A stretch of DNA of 64,000 bases from JADFOI01 sp965218935 (GTDB lineage: Bacteria; Acidobacteriota; UBA6911; RPQK01; JADFOI01), in assembly GCA_965218935.1 (NCBI GenBank), contig CBDCMH010000006.1, positions 1 through 64,000 of the forward strand, in the 5' to 3' direction. A model generated the notes under the pieces. That model did not search any database and was not told the origin of the DNA. It saw nothing but the letters and a program-made list of their open reading frames with translations. Shown piece by piece: positions 9,448 to 18,210 of the stretch. The position numbers and the translations under genes are program-made. Every line of letters begins with the position of its first letter. The first letter of the stretch is position 1.

Positions 9448-11121
9448 CTACGGCTTCCAGCCGGGCCCCTTCAGAACCCTTCCCGGGGTGGCCCCGGTGT
9501 GCTCTCCTTGTTCCAACACCTGCCGGCCATTGACAAAAACGTGGGTCACCCCAGTGGAATACTGATGGGGGTTTTCATAGTCGGCATGGTCCTGAATTTC
9601 CCGGGGATCGAAGATCACCACGTCAGCGTAAGATCCCGGCTCCAGCGAACCGCGGCCCTCCAATTTGAGGTTTGAGGCGGGAAGGGAAGTCATGCGGCGG
9701 ATCGCTTCTTCAAGGGAAATGATGGCCTCTTCGCGCACGTATTTGCCCAGAAGACGACTGAAATTCCCATAGGCCCGTGGATGAGGATTGGATTCCAAGA
9801 AAACTCCCTCGGGAGCCAGAGATCCGGCGTCTGATGCGAAGCTCACCCAGGGGAGAGCGATCTTCTTTTCAATGTTTTCCTCAGACATCAGAAAGTAAAC
9901 CGTGCCCACCTGGCTGTCGTCTTCGATGACCAGATCCATGGCGGTGTCCTCCGGAGATTTCCCGCGCATTTGGGCGACCTCGGCTAGAGTTTTCCCCGTC
10001 AGAGGCTTCAAGGAATCGTTCCTGAATTCGACCAGGAGCAGGTTATCCGCGGAGCCGGCAGCCAAATAGAGGTTCTCCCAGTCAGCACCGGGCGCTGCCA
10101 TCTCCTGTCGGACACGCCGTCGCATGGCGGGGTCCTTCAATCGGGCGACCCAGGCATCGAGGCCTCCCTCCTGCACCCAAAGGGGCATGGCCGCATCCAG
10201 TCCTGTTTTACCAGCCGTGTAGTTGTACATATCGGCCGTAATCTGAAGGCCTGCGGCTTGGGCCGCCTCCACCTTCTCGATCACTCCTTGAAGCTTGTGC
10301 CAGTTGGTCTTGCCTGCTGCCTTGAGGTGGTAGATTTCCGCAGGAATGCGGGCATCGCGGGCGATGGTGATCAGTTCATCCACGGCTTCCAAGAGACGAT
10401 CACCTTCGCTTCGAAGATGAGAGATGTACATTCCGCCATAGTCAGCGGCAACCTTGGCCAATTCAGTGAGTTCTTCGGTGCTGGCGAAAGAAGCGGGGGC
10501 ATAAATCAGGGATGATCCCACTCCCAGTGCTCCTTGCTCCATGGCCTCACGCACCAGAGAACGCATCTGGTCCAGCTCTTCGGGCGAGGGGGAACGGTTG
10601 TCATAGCCAATGACGTGCTCCCTGACGGTGGTGGCTCCTACAAAAGAAGCCACGTTAGGCGAGACTCCCTTGTCCACCACGTGCTGGAGATATTCGGAAA
10701 GGGTAGTCCAGGGGATGTCGAATTGGATGTCTCCCTGCTGCTTCAGCATCTCTTCCTTCATCGATTCATTCAGAGGTCCCATGGAGGATCCTTCACCAAA
10801 GACCTCCAGGGTCACCCCCTGGCGGATGCCGCTTTGGGATCGGCCGTCCTCAATTAGAGACTCTGTAGCCCAACTGAGCATGTTGATGAAGCCGGGGGCA
10901 ACGGCAAGACCCTCTGCCTCGATTTCGATCCGGCCCCGGGCTTGACCCAGCGATCCCACAGCCGCAATGGTGTCCCCTCGAATGGCCAGGTCTCCCTGCA
11001 CAGGTGGCGCGCCGCTCCCGTCATAAAGGATTCCATTTCGAATGACGATGTCGTATTCTTGGGGAGTGGTGCAGGCGGTCCATGAAGCCAGAGAGACCAG
11101 GCAGATCAAAAAACGGAGCAT
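9448..11121 (-). CDS. D-aminoacylase-like amidohydrolase lipoprotein
   Basis: This 557-residue protein starts with a lipoprotein signal (MLRFLICLVSLASWTAC, Cys about residue 17). The rest is an N-acyl-D-amino-acid deacylase/D-glutamate deacylase-like amidohydrolase: IVIRNGILYDGSGAPP beta-sandwich start, MYISHLRSEGDRLLEAVDE, AEIYHLKAAGKTNWHKL, WVSFASDAGSLAPEG, and a C-terminal SLEPGSYADVVIFDP strand. The usual HxH after PGFID is replaced by PGFINMLSWATE, so one metal-binding motif is absent. An enzyme working on D-amino-acid derivatives or peptidoglycan fragments at the envelope is the family expectation. AAGGAG precedes ATG 11121; an upstream in-frame start at 11163 would mask the lipobox. 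Confidence 0.85.
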   Translation of the reverse strand: MLRFLICLVSLASWTACTTPQEYDIVIRNGILYDGSGAPPVQGDLAIRGDTIAAVGSLGQARGRIEIEAEGLAVAPGFINMLSWATESLIEDGRSQSGIRQGVTLEVFGEGSSMGPLNESMKEEMLKQQGDIQFDIPWTTLSEYLQHVVDKGVSPNVASFVGATTVREHVIGYDNRSPSPEELDQMRSLVREAMEQGALGVGSSLIYAPASFASTEELTELAKVAADYGGMYISHLRSEGDRLLEAVDELITIARDARIPAEIYHLKAAGKTNWHKLQGVIEKVEAAQAAGLQITADMYNYTAGKTGLDAAMPLWVQEGGLDAWVARLKDPAMRRRVRQEMAAPGADWENLYLAAGSADNLLLVEFRNDSLKPLTGKTLAEVAQMRGKSPEDTAMDLVIEDDSQVGTVYFLMSEENIEKKIALPWVSFASDAGSLAPEGVFLESNPHPRAYGNFSRLLGKYVREEAIISLEEAIRRMTSLPASNLKLEGRGSLEPGSYADVVIFDPREIQDHADYENPHQYSTGVTHVFVNGRQVLEQGEHTGATPGRVLKGPGWKP

Positions 11122-11513
11122 ATTCTTCTCCTTCACCATAAGTGTTTGCAACCGTGAGGCCATTTGCTCTATCTAGGTATGTAGATCTAGTATGTTAATA
11201 GGCGATCAGGGTTCCCACTCCCTCAACTCCAACACATTAACTCCTTTTATTATAGTAAGTTATCCAAGCAAAGAAAACACCCAAGACCCTCGCTAAGAGC
11301 CCAGGGTGCGTATAGGGTGCGGTTTTTCGCAATATTCCGTACTGCACTTGGACCTTTCCGTCACCAACCTAGAAGCAGGATTCCTTAGCTAACAGCAACA
11401 CAAATCCTCCCAAATCTTTGGTTTTCATTGCGTTAGGAATATGGTAGCCTTTCGCAACCAACTCACCACACTACCCTGCTGCAAACGGCAGGGAGTCTCA
11501 AGGGAGGGACACA
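11122..11513. other. gene-free region with GGGTGCG direct repeat
   Basis: I see no gene in these 392 bases. At 11303-11322 AGGGTGCGTATAGGGTGCGG occurs; the same doubled motif recurs at 19815-19836 and, as AGGGTGCAGATAGGGTGCAG, at 56656-56675 after tRNA-Pro. Promoters for the divergent genes at 11121 and 11514 are expected here, but I cannot point to clear boxes. Confidence 0.4.
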
Positions 11514-13133
11514 ATGAAAAGCAAGTTTCGATTTCTCAGCCTGATTGCAGGGATTCTGCTGCTATCGTCGGTGACGCTGTTTGGGCAAGCGCCCGTCCTG
11601 ACAAACGCAGTGGTGAATTTGGATGGGGGAACGCTAACCATCTTCGGCGACAATTTTAATCTTCCTAACCTCCAAGTGTTCATGGGCACCGACCTCGGTA
11701 CGCTGGACGCGCTAGGAATCAACTCTTCAACCATGACGTCCATAGAGGCTGCGCTGTCATTCTCAGACCCCCGAGGAACCTTTCTGATAGTTGTTTCCAC
11801 TAACGTGGGAATGTCTGCCATGGATGTGACGTTTGGTGCAAGGGTCGAGACCTTTGACAGCAACAGCAGACTAGGAGGCAGTGCCCTCCAGAACAACACA
11901 ACCGGCACATTCAACACAGCGGTTGGATTCAATTCACTTCGACAGAACACCACCGGCCGTAGCAACACCGCGAATGGAGGCAATGCACTCCGAGAGAACA
12001 CCATTGGCCAATTCAACACAGCCAGTGGGGTGGGTGCGCTCCGAGACAACACCGAAGGTAATAACAACACGGCGACTGGAGTCGCCGCCCTCCGAGCCAA
12101 CACCACTGGCAACAATAACACGGCGAACGGGTTCATAGCGCTCCGAGAGAACACCACCGGCTCTAGTAACACAGCGATTGGAAGGAGTGCACTCCGTGAC
12201 AACCTCACCGGCATTGACAACATCGCGATTGGGGGCAATGCACTCCGAGAGAACACCGAAGGCAATCGCAACACAGCGACTGGCAAGGGAGCACTCCGTG
12301 ACAACCTTACTGGTGTTGACAACACCGCGACTGGGTACCAGGTGCTCCAGAAAAACACCGAAGGCAACGACAACACAGCGACTGGAAGAAAAGCGCTCTT
12401 TAACAACACCACCGGCGATAGCAACACGGCGGCTGGGAGCGAGGCGCTCCGAGACAACACCGAAGGCTTTGAAAACACAGCGATTGGGTTCGAGGCGCTC
12501 CGAGACAACACCGAAGGCTTTCAAAACACAGCGATTGGGGTCCGGGCGCTTCACTCCAACTCCACTGGCCGGAGCAATACAGCGATTGGGGGCGCTGCGC
12601 TCCTGAGGAACCGTACCGGCTCTCATAACATAGCGATTGGCGGGGGCGCAGGAATAGAGTTAATGAGTGGAGACAACAACATCCTTATTGGCAACGAGGG
12701 CCCCCAGACGCTTTCCAACAGAATCCATATCGGCGACTCCTCTCACGACTTGGCCACCATCGCCGGTGTCGTGATTGTTAATAACTCCTCAAAGCGGTTC
12801 AAGAAAGACATCCACGACATGGGCGAAGCCACCACCAACCTGATGCGGCTGCGTCCGGTCACCTTTCACTATAAAAAGGAATACGACGCGGGTGACGGTC
12901 AGCTGCAATACGGGCTGATTGCCGAGGAAGTGGCCGAGGTCTACCCCGAACTGGTTGTATACGACGACCAGGGGAGAATCAAGACGGTCTTGTATCAACA
13001 GTTGAGTGGAATGCTGCTGAACGAACTCCAGAAACAGCACCGGCAGGTAGAAGAACTCACAGAGCGGCTGACACGACTCGAGCAAGTCCTGACAGCGCAG
13101 CAGTCTCTTGCCGCACTGAAAACCGGTCAGTAA
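11514..13133 (+). CDS. exported repeat protein with S74 endosialidase-chaperone domain
   Basis: The 539-residue product has a Sec signal (FRFLSLIAGILLLSSVTLFG) and a short N-terminal domain. Fifteen tandem 17-residue units follow (about residues 124-380) with pattern LR.NT.G..NTA.G..A. Near the end comes the intramolecular chaperone domain of peptidase family S74: SSKRFKKDIHDMG, LMRLRPVTFHYKKEY, QYGLIAEEVAEVYPELVVYD, VLYQQLSGMLLNELQ, and then a coiled coil. S74 domains trimerise fibres and then cut themselves off, as in phage tail spikes. The repeats resemble YadA-head-type beta-solenoids, so a trimeric secreted fibre is inferred. GGAGGGAC precedes ATG 11514 and a terminator follows. Confidence 0.85.
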   Translation: MKSKFRFLSLIAGILLLSSVTLFGQAPVLTNAVVNLDGGTLTIFGDNFNLPNLQVFMGTDLGTLDALGINSSTMTSIEAALSFSDPRGTFLIVVSTNVGMSAMDVTFGARVETFDSNSRLGGSALQNNTTGTFNTAVGFNSLRQNTTGRSNTANGGNALRENTIGQFNTASGVGALRDNTEGNNNTATGVAALRANTTGNNNTANGFIALRENTTGSSNTAIGRSALRDNLTGIDNIAIGGNALRENTEGNRNTATGKGALRDNLTGVDNTATGYQVLQKNTEGNDNTATGRKALFNNTTGDSNTAAGSEALRDNTEGFENTAIGFEALRDNTEGFQNTAIGVRALHSNSTGRSNTAIGGAALLRNRTGSHNIAIGGGAGIELMSGDNNILIGNEGPQTLSNRIHIGDSSHDLATIAGVVIVNNSSKRFKKDIHDMGEATTNLMRLRPVTFHYKKEYDAGDGQLQYGLIAEEVAEVYPELVVYDDQGRIKTVLYQQLSGMLLNELQKQHRQVEELTERLTRLEQVLTAQQSLAALKTGQ

Positions 13134-13161
13134 AGGGGAGGGATAATCGACTCCCCTTTTC
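13132..13161 (+). terminator. rho-independent terminator
   Basis: AAAGGGGAG (13132-13140) pairs with CTCCCCTTT (13151-13159) around a 10-base loop and runs into T residues, directly after the stop of the fibre gene. Confidence 0.8.
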
Positions 13162-13176
13162 TAGACCGGGCTAAGT

Positions 13177-13617
13177 TCACCTTGCGACTGCATATTCTTG
13201 CTGGCGCGACTCTCTTCCATTGAGAGAGGGGAGGCTGTTCATCGCTTCTCGCTGGCCTTCATTGGGGATCCACTTCGCGTAGATCTTCATGGTGATTCCT
13301 GGGTTGGAATGGCCGAGTTGCTGGCTGACGTAGAGGATGTTTGTTCCATTCGACAAGAGTTGAGAGGCGAACGTGTGGCGCAAATCATGGAACCTGATAG
13401 AACGAAGCCCGGCCTTTTTCAGCGCCTTCTTGAAATTCAGGGTCTTCACGTTATTGATGCTTACGAAGCTACCCGAGAGGGTAGTGAAGACCCACTCCGG
13501 GATTTCGTTCTTCCCCTTTTTTAGAGCCTCCTTTTGCTTCTGTTTACGTAAGTCTTTCAAGGTGTCCAGCAGGTGGTCCGAGAGGTCGATCCTCCTTTTT
13601 CCGCTCTTTGTCTTCAC
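13177..13617 (-). pseudogene. tyrosine recombinase, C-terminal fragment
   Basis: The 146 residues contain the C-terminal catalytic half of a phage-type integrase: TKSGKRRIDLSDHLLDTLK, FHDLRHTFASQLLSNG (His and second Arg), QQLGHSNPGITMKIYAKW (His and nucleophile Tyr). The N-terminal arm, the core-binding domain and the first catalytic Arg are missing. Upstream the frame runs into sequence that on the other strand is a TPR relic (from about 13640), so two unrelated truncated genes are joined head to head near 13620-13640. It is unlikely to be active. Confidence 0.85.
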
Positions 13618-13639
13618 TGTTGAGACCTCACCAAAGCGG

Positions 13640-14242
13640 TTAATGGCCCGGCAAGGATACGCCTCTTTAATGTCAGTGATGCAACGTCATGATGAAGCGA
13701 TAGCCTTAGCCAGAAGAGCGCAGCAAGTCGATCCCCTGGGTTCCGGACCAAGATACACAATGGGCAGGATGTTCCTGAATGCGCGCCGCTATGAAGAAGC
13801 AGAGCAACAACTTATGGCAGCTCTGGACATCACCCCGAGCAGCCTAGCGGCCCATTCTCGGCTTGCTCATATTTATGAACTGACAGGTCAATACGAAAAG
13901 GCTGCATCAGCTCTTCAGAGGGCATGGGTTTTTGGAGGAGCTACTGAGGAAGAGGTGGCAGGACTCCCAGATGCCGCGACTTTGGGTGCAGAGGGCTATT
14001 TGCGATGGGAGCTGGATTATCACAAAGGAAGAGAAGTACGGGGTGCGTACGTCCGACCGGATTTGTTTGCGATGATCCATTCACGCCTTGGCGAAAAGGA
14101 CCAGGGGTTTGAATGGTTGGAGAGAGCTTTTGAGGAGCGTAGCGGCTCATTGATCTATATCAATACTAACGCCCGCTACGACCCCCTCCGCGACGACCCT
14201 CGCTTCCAAGACCTCCTGCGGCGGATGAATTTGGAGCCTTGA
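13640..14242 (+). pseudogene. TPR protein, C-terminal relic
   Basis: About 200 residues of tetratricopeptide repeats are readable: HDEAIALARRAQQVDPLGSG, RYEEAEQQLMAALDITPS, QYEKAASALQRAWVFGG. They end in DPRFQDLLRRMNLEP. This ending is typical of the TPR tails on acidobacterial Ser/Thr kinases and CadC-like regulators. The N-terminal kinase or DNA-binding part is missing: upstream sequence is antisense to the integrase fragment and no start codon with a Shine-Dalgarno is present. Relics with the same LRRMNL ending occur at 56735-56766 and 60303-60340. Confidence 0.75.
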
Positions 14243-14310
14243 GGCAGCATCAATCTGCCGTCTAGTCTATCCGACCATGGCTCTTTTCCCTGCGCAAGTG
14301 AAGAACAAAG

Positions 14311-14376
14311 CCTGGAACAACCTTTTTTCATCTGCCAGGGTCTAAGACAACATACAGAATACAGACGCAAGGATTT
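14311..14376 (+). promoter_or_regulatory. putative ECF-sigma promoter and leader, copy 1
   Basis: CCTGGAACAACCTTTTTTCA and then CCAGGGTCTAAGACAA through to ACAGACGCAAGGATTT match, with few differences, the leader of the ECF sigma gene at 19741-19807. GGAAC/ACAAC with GTCTAA at 14340-14345 look like ECF -35 and -10 boxes. Spacing is 18 nt if ACAAC is the -35 core and 21 nt if GGAAC is. It would drive the S41-like gene. Confidence 0.6.
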
Positions 14377-14401
14377 TCCAAGCGAAGAAGGGAGTGGGAT
14401 C

Positions 14402-15667
14402 ATGGGATGGGTTCGGGTCACTGTCTTGCTACTGGGGTTGCCGGCGCTGGGGGCCGCTGCACAGACGACCACGTCGGATAGGTGGAGCGAAGATCTTCGG
14501 ACATTGGTGGAGACACTGGAGTCCGAGCATGCCAACCTTTATCACACGGTCTCGCAAGCGGCGTTTCGCGCAGGAATCAACTCACTTGCCGCACAGGCAG
14601 GGTCTCTCAATGATAGTACGATTATCGCCGAGCTGGCGCGTTTGGTTGCGACTATCGGTGACGGCCACACGGAGGTAAAGCTCCCCTTTCTTCGACGCCT
14701 TCCGGTCGTTTTCGAACGGGCTGCGGACGGTCTCGTCATCCTGGAGGTCTCATCCGACTTCACTGACCTCCTCGGCGCGCGTGTTATTCGACTCGGGCAG
14801 CGCAGTGCCGACGATGCGCTGGCCGCCGTCCGTCCCCTGTATTCGCGTGACAACGAATGGACGTCACTTGGTGCCACAGACCTTCTTCAGATCCCGGAGA
14901 TTCTACACGCGACCGGCATCACGCAGTCCGCGGATTCCGTGGAGCTTGAGGTGGAGACAAGGAGTGGCGAACTGCGCGTGGTGACTCTCGCCGCCGTGAC
15001 ACGAGAGGCGCTGGGCCCGTTGAATGTCAGCATCAGTGCCGACACCGCCCCCCTGTGGCTCCGGAACCGCGAAAATCGGTATTGGCTCGCGCTTCTGGCC
15101 GAACGACGAGCTGTTTACGTGCAATTCAACGGAGCAGATTGGGACAAGGAGGAAGAGTCACTAGCCGAGTTTGGGCCTCGCATGGAACAGACTGTCCGTG
15201 ACCACGACGTCGATCGCCTCATCCTTGATCTGCGTTGGAACGACGGTGGGTCGCGCTGGCGCGCACGACATCTGCTCAATGCAGTCATCCGCGTTGAGGG
15301 ATACTTCCGAGCGGAACGGGCGACGAGAGAACGGCAGCCGAGCGGACGGATCTTTACGATCATCGGTCCACGCACCTTCTCAGCGGCGACCCAGTTCGCG
15401 CTGGATCTCGACCTCCACACAAATACCTTGTTCGTTGGAGAACCGACCGGTGGAAAGCCGAATCATTACGGTGAGCTCGGACGAGCCCCCCGTCTGCCAA
15501 ACAGCCGCCTGGAGGTCCGGTTCTCACAGTACTATCACCAGGAGAGCCACCCCCGCGACACTCGTCCGGCCATTTTTCCGGATGTCACGGCTCTCCCGTC
15601 AATTGATGACTACCGCACAGGTCGAGACCGCGCCCTCGAGGCAATCTGGAGCTATCGCAGGCCATGA
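14402..15667 (+). CDS. exported S41-like (tail-specific) peptidase
   Basis: This 421-residue protein has an N-terminal signal (VRVTVLLLGLPALGAAAQ), a helical N-domain (LRTLVETLESEHANLYH), a GDGHTEV motif and a C-terminal ClpP/crotonase-like core. In that core, VDRLILDLRWNDGGSRWRA and TIIGPRTFSAATQFALDLD (Ser about residue 326, the presumed nucleophile) match the S41 layout, followed by FVGEPTGGKPNHYGE. A canonical PDZ domain is not obvious. It is expected to cleave proteins in the periplasm or at the surface. GGGAGTGGGATC precedes ATG 14402. Its leader is a near copy of the ECF sigma leader, so it may belong to that regulon. G+C is higher than in its upstream neighbours. Confidence 0.8.
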   Translation: MGWVRVTVLLLGLPALGAAAQTTTSDRWSEDLRTLVETLESEHANLYHTVSQAAFRAGINSLAAQAGSLNDSTIIAELARLVATIGDGHTEVKLPFLRRLPVVFERAADGLVILEVSSDFTDLLGARVIRLGQRSADDALAAVRPLYSRDNEWTSLGATDLLQIPEILHATGITQSADSVELEVETRSGELRVVTLAAVTREALGPLNVSISADTAPLWLRNRENRYWLALLAERRAVYVQFNGADWDKEEESLAEFGPRMEQTVRDHDVDRLILDLRWNDGGSRWRARHLLNAVIRVEGYFRAERATRERQPSGRIFTIIGPRTFSAATQFALDLDLHTNTLFVGEPTGGKPNHYGELGRAPRLPNSRLEVRFSQYYHQESHPRDTRPAIFPDVTALPSIDDYRTGRDRALEAIWSYRRP

Positions 15668-15841
15668 TCGCGGGACTGTGTGGGATTGCTTCTCCCCCCG
15701 ACCCGCGCTAGCATTGATTCTGGCCGGTCCCTGAAAAAAACCCTTGTAACGCACGGGGGCAACAGCGATGTTGTCTTTCCCTGGACTGGCTCTGGCTTGA
15801 GCAATGGAGAGTTGAGTATCACCTACGCTGGGGGACGAACC

Positions 15842-16591
15842 ATGAAACACATTTCTTCGGAATTAGCTTTGGTAGCTGTCGCGTGGGCCGTGCTTTTCCC
15901 ACGTCCCGGTCACGCCCAATGGCCGCCGGAGGAGTTCAAGAACCTCAAAGTGTTGCCGCAGGAAATCAAGCTCGACGAGCTGGTGAGCCTGATGCGGGGA
16001 TTTTCAAGGGGCCTGGACGTCCGGTGCACGTACTGCCACGTGGGAGACGACCCCAGCGATCTGTCCACGATCGACTTTGCCGTTGACAGCAAATCGACAA
16101 AGCTCAAGGCGAGAGAGATGCTGCGCATGGTGGAACACATCAACAACCAGTTACTGCCCAACGTTCCGAACCGATCCGATCCGCCGATCAAAGTGACGTG
16201 TGCCACTTGTCACCATGGTGTGACCAAGCCAGTATCGATTCAATCGATCCTCACCGAGAAAGCCAGGGAAGAAGGCGTAGAAGCCGCCATCGAGGAGTAT
16301 CAGGGGATGCGCGAGGACTTCTACGGCTCGTACAGCTACGACTTCCGGGATTTCGTTCTCGCCAATGTGGCAGAGAACATCGCTGGTACCGATCCAAGCG
16401 GAGCGATCGAGATTCTCGAGTTCAATGCCGAACTGTTTCCGGAATCCACGATTACCCAGTTCACCATGGCCCAGCTTTACCAGCAGGCAGGGAATAACGA
16501 GGCGGCGATTCTAGCTCTCGAGCAGGCACTCGAGATCGATCCAGAGAACAGTTTCTTCAAGCAGATGATCGAGAGACTACGGCGCAACTAG
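15842..16591 (+). CDS. di-haem c-type cytochrome with TPR tail
   Basis: The 249-residue protein has a Sec signal (LALVAVAWAVLFPRPGHAQ) and two haem c sites, CTYCH (residues 62-66) and CATCH (120-124). They sit in a fold like the photosynthetic reaction-centre cytochrome c subunit family (PPEEFKNLKVLPQEI, TKLKAREMLRMVEHIN). The C-terminal 70 residues form a TPR pair ending in AILALEQALEIDPENSFFKQ. In non-phototrophic Acidobacteriota this family is common and its partner is unknown; periplasmic electron transfer is the safe inference. GGGGGACGAACC lies before ATG 15842. It may be co-transcribed with the S41-like gene 174 bp upstream. Confidence 0.85.
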   Translation: MKHISSELALVAVAWAVLFPRPGHAQWPPEEFKNLKVLPQEIKLDELVSLMRGFSRGLDVRCTYCHVGDDPSDLSTIDFAVDSKSTKLKAREMLRMVEHINNQLLPNVPNRSDPPIKVTCATCHHGVTKPVSIQSILTEKAREEGVEAAIEEYQGMREDFYGSYSYDFRDFVLANVAENIAGTDPSGAIEILEFNAELFPESTITQFTMAQLYQQAGNNEAAILALEQALEIDPENSFFKQMIERLRRN

Positions 16592-17079
16592 GCCGGACCT
16601 ATTTCTTCACGAACGATGGGATTTTGAAAATCGGGCAACGGTGGTTAGAGGAAGTTGTAAGAGGGGAACAGTAGCCTCGGCACCATCTGGCGTGCAAATT
16701 GTTTTCAAAAACTTTTCGGAAAGGCAGGAGTCACACCCGCGTTTTTCTGTGAGCATGCCTGCATGTGCGAGCCTCCCCACTGTCGTAGCAAGAGAAGGTA
16801 GGATTCCTACCGAAGTTGGTTTTGCTTCAGGCAGCCAATAGGCTCAAGCATACTTCTTGACTGCTTCCTCAATGCCATGCGCACCCTTCATCAGGTTCTT
16901 GACGTGCAGGGGTTAGCTGCTGCCTCTGAACAATCAGGGGCTGGCTCATGACCAGGGTGATTGTCAACAAAGTTAAATAGAGCATCGCAGCTTTCTAACT
17001 CCCGGTCTGTTCATGAAACAATCGTCCTCCGAGCGTGATCCTTGAGCTTCGTGTGAGCAGCCTACAGAAACCTGGAGTC
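16592..17079. other. gene-free region
   Basis: Nothing convincing is seen in 488 bases between the ends of the cytochrome gene and the convergent DUF4097 gene. An open frame at 16641-16841 has no Shine-Dalgarno and unprotein-like composition. No strong hairpin terminator was found. Confidence 0.4.
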
Positions 17080-18210
17080 TCAGCGTAAGGATCCTCGTTT
17101 CAGGATATAAATCTCTCCATTGACCGTTTCCAGAGAGATCTCCTGTCCACCTCCATTCAGCCGATAAGTCCCCCGTATTTCTCTGAGGTTTTCGTCTTCT
17201 TCATAACTCTCTGATGGAAAGTCCGAGTGGATGTTGTAGGTCTCACGGTCCGATCTCCGCCTCCGCCTAATGGTGATCCTTGCTTGAATTGTCGCCTGGG
17301 CGTCGTCAGGAAGAGACAATTGGATTTCTCCGTTATCAGTGTCAAGGCTGCTACTGCCCAACTCGCCCGGGATGAGCTCCACCTCTACATCTCCGCCCTC
17401 CGTCTTGGCGATAACAGAACCCGAAACTCTCCCCAATTTTATGTCCCCGCCGGCTGTCTCTGCTCTGGCGACCCCATTCGCGCTCTGCAGCACAATATCG
17501 CCACCCGCAGTTTTCAGCGCTGCGCTCCCCGCGACGTTTCCCAGAACGACGTCGCCACCCGCTGTAGTGACATCGGCATCACCACCAACATCGGCGATTC
17601 TAATATCGCCTCCTGCCGTCGTAGCGACGAGCTTTGCTGCGACATCACCGATGTTAATATCACCCCCAGAGGTCGCGACTTCCAAAATTCCTCTTGCAGC
17701 ATTCACTCTGATGTCGCCCCCGGAAGTCTCAAGGGAGGCATCTCCTTGAATGGTTCCCGTGGAAACATCTCCTCCGGAGGTCTTGACATCGACTGTCCCT
17801 TCAACGTCACCGAGTGAAATATCGCCCCCCGATGTGGCTCCTTTGATCGTGCCGATGAGTTCTCCTTGAACTTCAATGTCGCCTCCGGCGGTACGCAAAT
17901 CAAGATTGAACTGAGAAGGAACCCGGACTTCAAAGAAAGCCCGATTCCACCGCCCGTTGTAAGCAATGTGTACTGTGTTGCCGTCCTGGACGACATCCAC
18001 ATCACTTTCCGATACCCCTCTTGCAGTCACGGAAACTTCATTTTGTTCCCAGGGGATTACGGCAGTGTCCCCCACCCTGGTAGTGAGCTCCAAGGTGCCT
18101 CCTTCCGTGACCGGGAAAGAGCCAGACCAACTATTTCTCTGAGCCTGAGAGGGTGCAAGGAAGCCGGAAGTGAAAAGTAGCAGGAGCGGATAAAACCAAG
18201 TTTTCTTCAT
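17080..18210 (-). CDS. exported DUF4097 beta-helix protein
   Basis: This 376-residue protein has a Sec signal (MKKTWFYPLLLLFTSGFLAP). It is dominated by a beta-solenoid with about a dozen units of roughly 19-20 residues, each carrying T.GGDI or T.GGDV. It ends with NGEIYILKRGSLR. DUF4097 proteins commonly sit beside ECF sigma/anti-sigma pairs and are probably surface or periplasmic sensors or adhesins; the molecular role is not known. Its ATG overlaps the anti-sigma stop (ATGA at 18207-18210), so translation is coupled. It is the third gene of the sigma operon. Confidence 0.88.
   Translation of the reverse strand: MKKTWFYPLLLLFTSGFLAPSQAQRNSWSGSFPVTEGGTLELTTRVGDTAVIPWEQNEVSVTARGVSESDVDVVQDGNTVHIAYNGRWNRAFFEVRVPSQFNLDLRTAGGDIEVQGELIGTIKGATSGGDISLGDVEGTVDVKTSGGDVSTGTIQGDASLETSGGDIRVNAARGILEVATSGGDINIGDVAAKLVATTAGGDIRIADVGGDADVTTAGGDVVLGNVAGSAALKTAGGDIVLQSANGVARAETAGGDIKLGRVSGSVIAKTEGGDVEVELIPGELGSSSLDTDNGEIQLSLPDDAQATIQARITIRRRRRSDRETYNIHSDFPSESYEEDENLREIRGTYRLNGGGQEISLETVNGEIYILKRGSLR

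Noticed and set aside
11498..12511. A 337-residue open frame on the minus strand, rich in RLSRSALPIAVL-type repeats
   Set aside because: It is the antisense of the 51-base tandem repeat in the fibre gene; repeats in one frame create repeats in others, and it has no start signal.
11880..12650. Regular repeats that might suggest a CRISPR array
   Set aside because: The period is 51 bases with no unique spacers, and it codes a continuous 17-residue protein repeat. No cas genes are present.
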